The translations under genes were made by a program, and so were the position numbers. The notes under the pieces are model-generated. The model did not search any database. It saw only the letters and a list, made by a program, of their open reading frames with translations, and was not told where the DNA came from. From an uncultured Leucothrix sp. (GTDB taxonomy: Bacteria > Pseudomonadota > Gammaproteobacteria > Thiotrichales > Thiotrichaceae): a stretch of DNA of 7,552 nucleotides. This document shows positions 5,036 through 7,552 of the stretch, piece after piece; positions within the stretch are counted from its first letter, which is position 1, and each line of letters starts with the position of its first letter. The stretch lies in NCBI GenBank assembly GCA_937923375.1, contig CALAJG010000218.1, positions 1-7,552 of the forward strand, read 5' to 3'.

Positions 5036-6694
5036 TTATTCTTGGTTTTTATAAACTATCTCACCTTTCGGTTCGAATGCATCAGCGTCTAAAGGGTTGT
5101 TGTTTTCCAGATACTCTTTTAGGACATCAGCATCAACAAAACCGGTGTCGACAAAGCTATCTAATCCAGAAATTTTCGGATAACCATCACCCCCGGCAGC
5201 AGTGAAGCTTGGCAGTGAGAAACGGTAGCGTTTCTCCATATCGAGTGGCTCGCCGCCAATTTTTACATCAGAAACGCTGTCTTTGTTAACGCTCATCGAA
5301 ATGCCTGCAAACTGTGCGTAAGCACCAGTGTCCGTAGGCTTGGTTGCAACAACAGCAAGATAATCCTGTAGTTCTTTTCCAGTCATTTCAGCAGAGGTCA
5401 ACGTATTGCCGAAAGGCTGAACCGTCAGCACTTCCTTGTACGTGATATCCCCTGTCTCGATTGAAGCTCGAACCCCGCCCGAATTCATAATACCGAAGTC
5501 AGCTTTGGCTTTAACCATTTGCGCGGTAGCAATCAATCGACCCAGGTTAGTTTGACCGAAGCGAACTTTATTCCTCTCGCCGACCAATAACTTATTAGTG
5601 CTACCCACTTTCATACTGATCGCTTCTTTACCTTTGTTCAGGTAAGGGCCGAGCAGTTGCAGCATTTCTTTGTTATGAGCGATTTCGTTAGCGATATGGA
5701 CACGCTTAGAGTTACCCTCAGCGTCTTTGACTTTCTTCTTAAGGTTTATCGGGATTAAGCTATAAGAAGTTAGTGTTGTCTTACCGTTTTTGAATTCAAA
5801 GTCAGCACGTCCAACATATTTGCCCCACTCGTGAGCTTGCATAACATAGATGCCATTTTGTTTATCAGGAGTGCAGGCTTGTCCTGCTTTGAACTTCTTG
5901 TTGCGAACATTCTCAGACTCCATGCACAGCGGTTCCTGAGAGTGGCCGCCAATAACAGCAGTGACCGAACCTTCTGGTAGTGAGCGAGCCAGCATAACGT
6001 CACCCGGTGCATTATAACCGTGGGATCCATCGTCGTAGTGCCCCATGTGAGTGACTGCCAGAATCACGTCAGGCTTTGGGCCATCTGCAAGCTCTGCAAG
6101 CACTAAATTGGCTTCAGTTTTTGGGTCTTTGAACTCAACGTTAGACAGGTATTCTGGGTTACCGATTCTAGCCGTGTCCTCAGTGGTTAAGCCCATGATT
6201 GCAATCTTGATGCCTTGCTTGTCAATAATGCTATACGGCTTGAACATGCGAGTGCCGCCGTCTTTAGAATAAATATTCGCTGACAAGAACGGGAAACCTG
6301 CCCATTCCTGCTGCTTAGCCAGAACATCTAATGGGTTGTCAAACTCGTGATTACCTAAGGCCATGGCATCGTAACCGATTCGCTTCATACCTTTGAAGTC
6401 GGGTTCTGCATCCTGAAGGTCAGACTCAGGCACACCAGTGTTGATGTCACCACCCGATAACACTAGCACGCTGCCACCAGCTGCCTCAACTTGATTGCGA
6501 ATCGCATTGATAAGCGTAAATCGTGCAGGCATACCGTATTCACCGTGACGGTTATGCCAGAAGCGACCATGGTTATCATTGGTATGCAAAATAGTTAATT
6601 TATAAGTTTTGTCATCCTGCCACTCTTTAGCGATGGCTGGAGTGGCTACGCAGCAGGCGGCGAGCAAGGGGAGAATGAATGGGCGAATGTTCAT
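5036..6694 (-). CDS. ushA: Bifunctional UDP-sugar hydrolase/5'-nucleotidase UshA
   Basis: UshA hydrolyses nucleotides and UDP-sugars in the periplasm to nucleosides and phosphates for uptake. The 552 residues match the E. coli length (550), and long blocks match by eye. An N-terminal export signal (1-22, cut after AIA) leads into the metallophosphatase domain. This keeps the two-metal ligands D40, H42, D83, N115, H116, H216, H251 and Q253, each one position lower than in E. coli. C257 and C274 can form the known disulfide. The C-terminal substrate domain has R374, R378 and R409 and the base-stacking pair F428 (QPFGN) and F497. The start at 6694 has AGGAG at 6700-6704, five bases upstream. It is monocistronic, with a terminator at 4928-4959. 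LAAC at 11-14 also fits a lipobox, so outer-membrane lipoprotein anchoring, as reported for the Vibrio NutA-type nucleotidase, is an alternative. Confidence 0.97.
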   Translation of the reverse strand: MNIRPFILPLLAACCVATPAIAKEWQDDKTYKLTILHTNDNHGRFWHNRHGEYGMPARFTLINAIRNQVEAAGGSVLVLSGGDINTGVPESDLQDAEPDFKGMKRIGYDAMALGNHEFDNPLDVLAKQQEWAGFPFLSANIYSKDGGTRMFKPYSIIDKQGIKIAIMGLTTEDTARIGNPEYLSNVEFKDPKTEANLVLAELADGPKPDVILAVTHMGHYDDGSHGYNAPGDVMLARSLPEGSVTAVIGGHSQEPLCMESENVRNKKFKAGQACTPDKQNGIYVMQAHEWGKYVGRADFEFKNGKTTLTSYSLIPINLKKKVKDAEGNSKRVHIANEIAHNKEMLQLLGPYLNKGKEAISMKVGSTNKLLVGERNKVRFGQTNLGRLIATAQMVKAKADFGIMNSGGVRASIETGDITYKEVLTVQPFGNTLTSAEMTGKELQDYLAVVATKPTDTGAYAQFAGISMSVNKDSVSDVKIGGEPLDMEKRYRFSLPSFTAAGGDGYPKISGLDSFVDTGFVDADVLKEYLENNNPLDADAFEPKGEIVYKNQE

Positions 6695-6803
6695 AGCAGC
6701 TCCTAAATTTTTTGGTGCCCCATCTTAATATGATTTTTGTTATTTGTGGAATAAATAATAATAGTGGCAAAAAGGGTTTTTTTCGCTGGAGCCTTGTCAG
6801 ATA

Positions 6804-6832
6804 TTGCAAGCAAAAGCTTCTCCCTTGATAAT
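6804..6832 (+). promoter_or_regulatory. Candidate sigma70 promoter of the STAND/TPR-like gene
   Basis: TTGCAA at 6804-6809 (4 of 6 match the -35), exactly 17 bases, then GATAAT at 6827-6832 (5 of 6 match the -10). The predicted start near 6839 gives a 22-base leader before the ATG at 6861. It also rules out the in-frame ATG at 6831, which would lie inside the -10 element. It lies in the 166-base region shared with divergent ushA. Confidence 0.5.
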
Positions 6833-6860
6833 GCGCGTCTCTTGCATTCTGGGTTTCACT

Positions 6861-7552
6861 ATGTCGACTAACGCCGCAGTCCAATCAGCTATTCAATCAC
6901 TTTCAAAGTCATTACAAAAATCATTGCCGTCCCTGGCGGTGTTAAATGGCGGAGGCAATTTGGTGGTAGTCAGTCACGTTCTGCGTAGTGAGTCTGTAGA
7001 GACTGCAAAAGCAGACCTGGATGCACTGCTTGCAGTAGGTCTATGCGAAGAAAAAGAATACACCTACTACCAACTGTCTCATGAGTTGTTAAGCCACTTA
7101 CGTTCGAGCATCAGCAAGGAAGCTCGACAAGTCGCTTTTCAGCATTGGCTGGCTGCAATGGACCAGTTGTTAGGTTTTTTATATCAGCAATACTTCGAAG
7201 ACAACGTGATGGCGATTAAATTATCGACGCTGGAACGTCAAAACTTAATGGCTTATTTAGCGGAAATTTCAGAACCGCCAAACTTAGTTGCCGATAATGC
7301 CCCTCAGGTGTTAGTGCTGCTAAAACGTATGGAAACCTTGTTAAAGAAGCAGGATGCCCCAGTAGAAAAAGACAACCTTGCGAGGTGGATGAAAAGTGCC
7401 GAAGCGTTGCAGGGTGATTGGAGCTCTGCACGATTTAATCTGGAAAGGCAAAATGTTGAGCAGCTATTGCAACAAGGCTTGCTAGAACCCGCTTCACGAG
7501 CAGCGCAGTCGTTGGTTCAGCAGTGCCACGAGGCGGGAAGCACGGCTTATGT
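6861..7552 (+). CDS. STAND ATPase-like winged-helix/TPR protein lacking the ATPase domain (3' end outside window)
   Basis: The frame is open from 6765 to the right edge without a stop, giving at least 230 residues from the ATG at 6861. Residues 10-82 look like the winged helix that follows the NB-ARC ATPase in STAND proteins: SLAVLNGGGNLVVVSHVL, then LLAVGLCEEKEYTYYQLSHELLSHL. Residues 90-135 (HWLAAM, LYQQYFEDNVMAIKLSTLE) match the helical linker that normally precedes TPR repeats. From about 186 the pattern DWSSARFNLERQNVEQLL...AAQSLVQQC begins a TPR-like array. Such proteins act as signal-transducing switches or scaffolds in the cytosol. No Walker A or B motif exists upstream, because ushA's upstream region occupies the space. 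The family assignment comes from recalled similarity and not a search. No strong ribosome site precedes the ATG (only CTGGG), so the exact start is uncertain. Confidence 0.7.
   Translation, partial: MSTNAAVQSAIQSLSKSLQKSLPSLAVLNGGGNLVVVSHVLRSESVETAKADLDALLAVGLCEEKEYTYYQLSHELLSHLRSSISKEARQVAFQHWLAAMDQLLGFLYQQYFEDNVMAIKLSTLERQNLMAYLAEISEPPNLVADNAPQVLVLLKRMETLLKKQDAPVEKDNLARWMKSAEALQGDWSSARFNLERQNVEQLLQQGLLEPASRAAQSLVQQCHEAGSTAY

Noticed and set aside
6769..6783. AAAAA-GGG-TTTTT hairpin as a terminator or operator
   Set aside because: It is an A/T-only stem with a 3-base loop in an AT-rich divergent promoter region, too weak to support a call.
6627..6884. Minus-strand 85-codon open frame covering the ushA upstream region
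   Set aside because: It overlaps the ushA start in a different frame, crosses the divergent promoter region and has no ribosome site or domain.
1..7552. Phage, transposon, CRISPR or defence-island content
   Set aside because: No integrase, transposase, repeat-spacer array or phage gene is visible. The WD40 and STAND-like edge genes alone do not establish a defence system.

Overview
The window looks like chromosomal DNA from a gammaproteobacterium of moderate, slightly AT-rich composition. The evidence is a UshA that matches the enterobacterial and Vibrio type residue for residue at its active site, strong AGGAG ribosome binding sites, a DUF1289 protein and a MarR regulator. A marine or free-living lineage with a large genome would fit the WD40 and STAND/TPR-type proteins at the two edges, but no genus can be named from this sequence.

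Layout from left to right. Positions 3-623 (+) are the C-terminal end of a WD40 beta-propeller protein cut by the window edge. A MarR-type regulator follows at 717-1172 (+) and converges on a minus-strand pair of Lin0512-family proteins (1577-1933, then 1218-1580), which are paralogues joined by an ATGA stop/start overlap. A 44-base segment with two competing inverted repeats lies between the convergent ends. Diverging from the Lin0512 pair are pdxJ (2080-2814, +), of the subgroup carrying NIEGYP and LTSDHGWD, and a small four-cysteine DUF1289 protein (2859-3092, +). Then, on the minus strand, come a MscS-like membrane protein (3136-4800) and ushA (5036-6694), separated by 235 bases that hold an intrinsic terminator for ushA and a probable promoter with a flanking 9-bp inverted repeat for the MscS-like gene.

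Diverging from ushA is an open reading frame that runs off the right edge (6861-7552, +). Its translation looks like the winged-helix plus TPR-like arm of a STAND (NB-ARC-type) ATPase. However, the coding sequence begins exactly where that arm begins, ushA's upstream region lies directly in front of it, and it has its own plausible sigma70 promoter, so the ATPase domain appears to be missing.

Functionally, UshA is periplasmic nucleotide salvage, PdxJ makes pyridoxine 5'-phosphate, and the MscS-like protein probably serves in envelope tension responses. The most unusual parts are the coupled Lin0512 pair divergent from a non-standard pdxJ, the MscS-like protein with what looks like a doubled Sm-type beta domain, and the ATPase-less STAND-like gene. 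No tRNA, rRNA, CRISPR array, transposase or insertion sequence was recognised.
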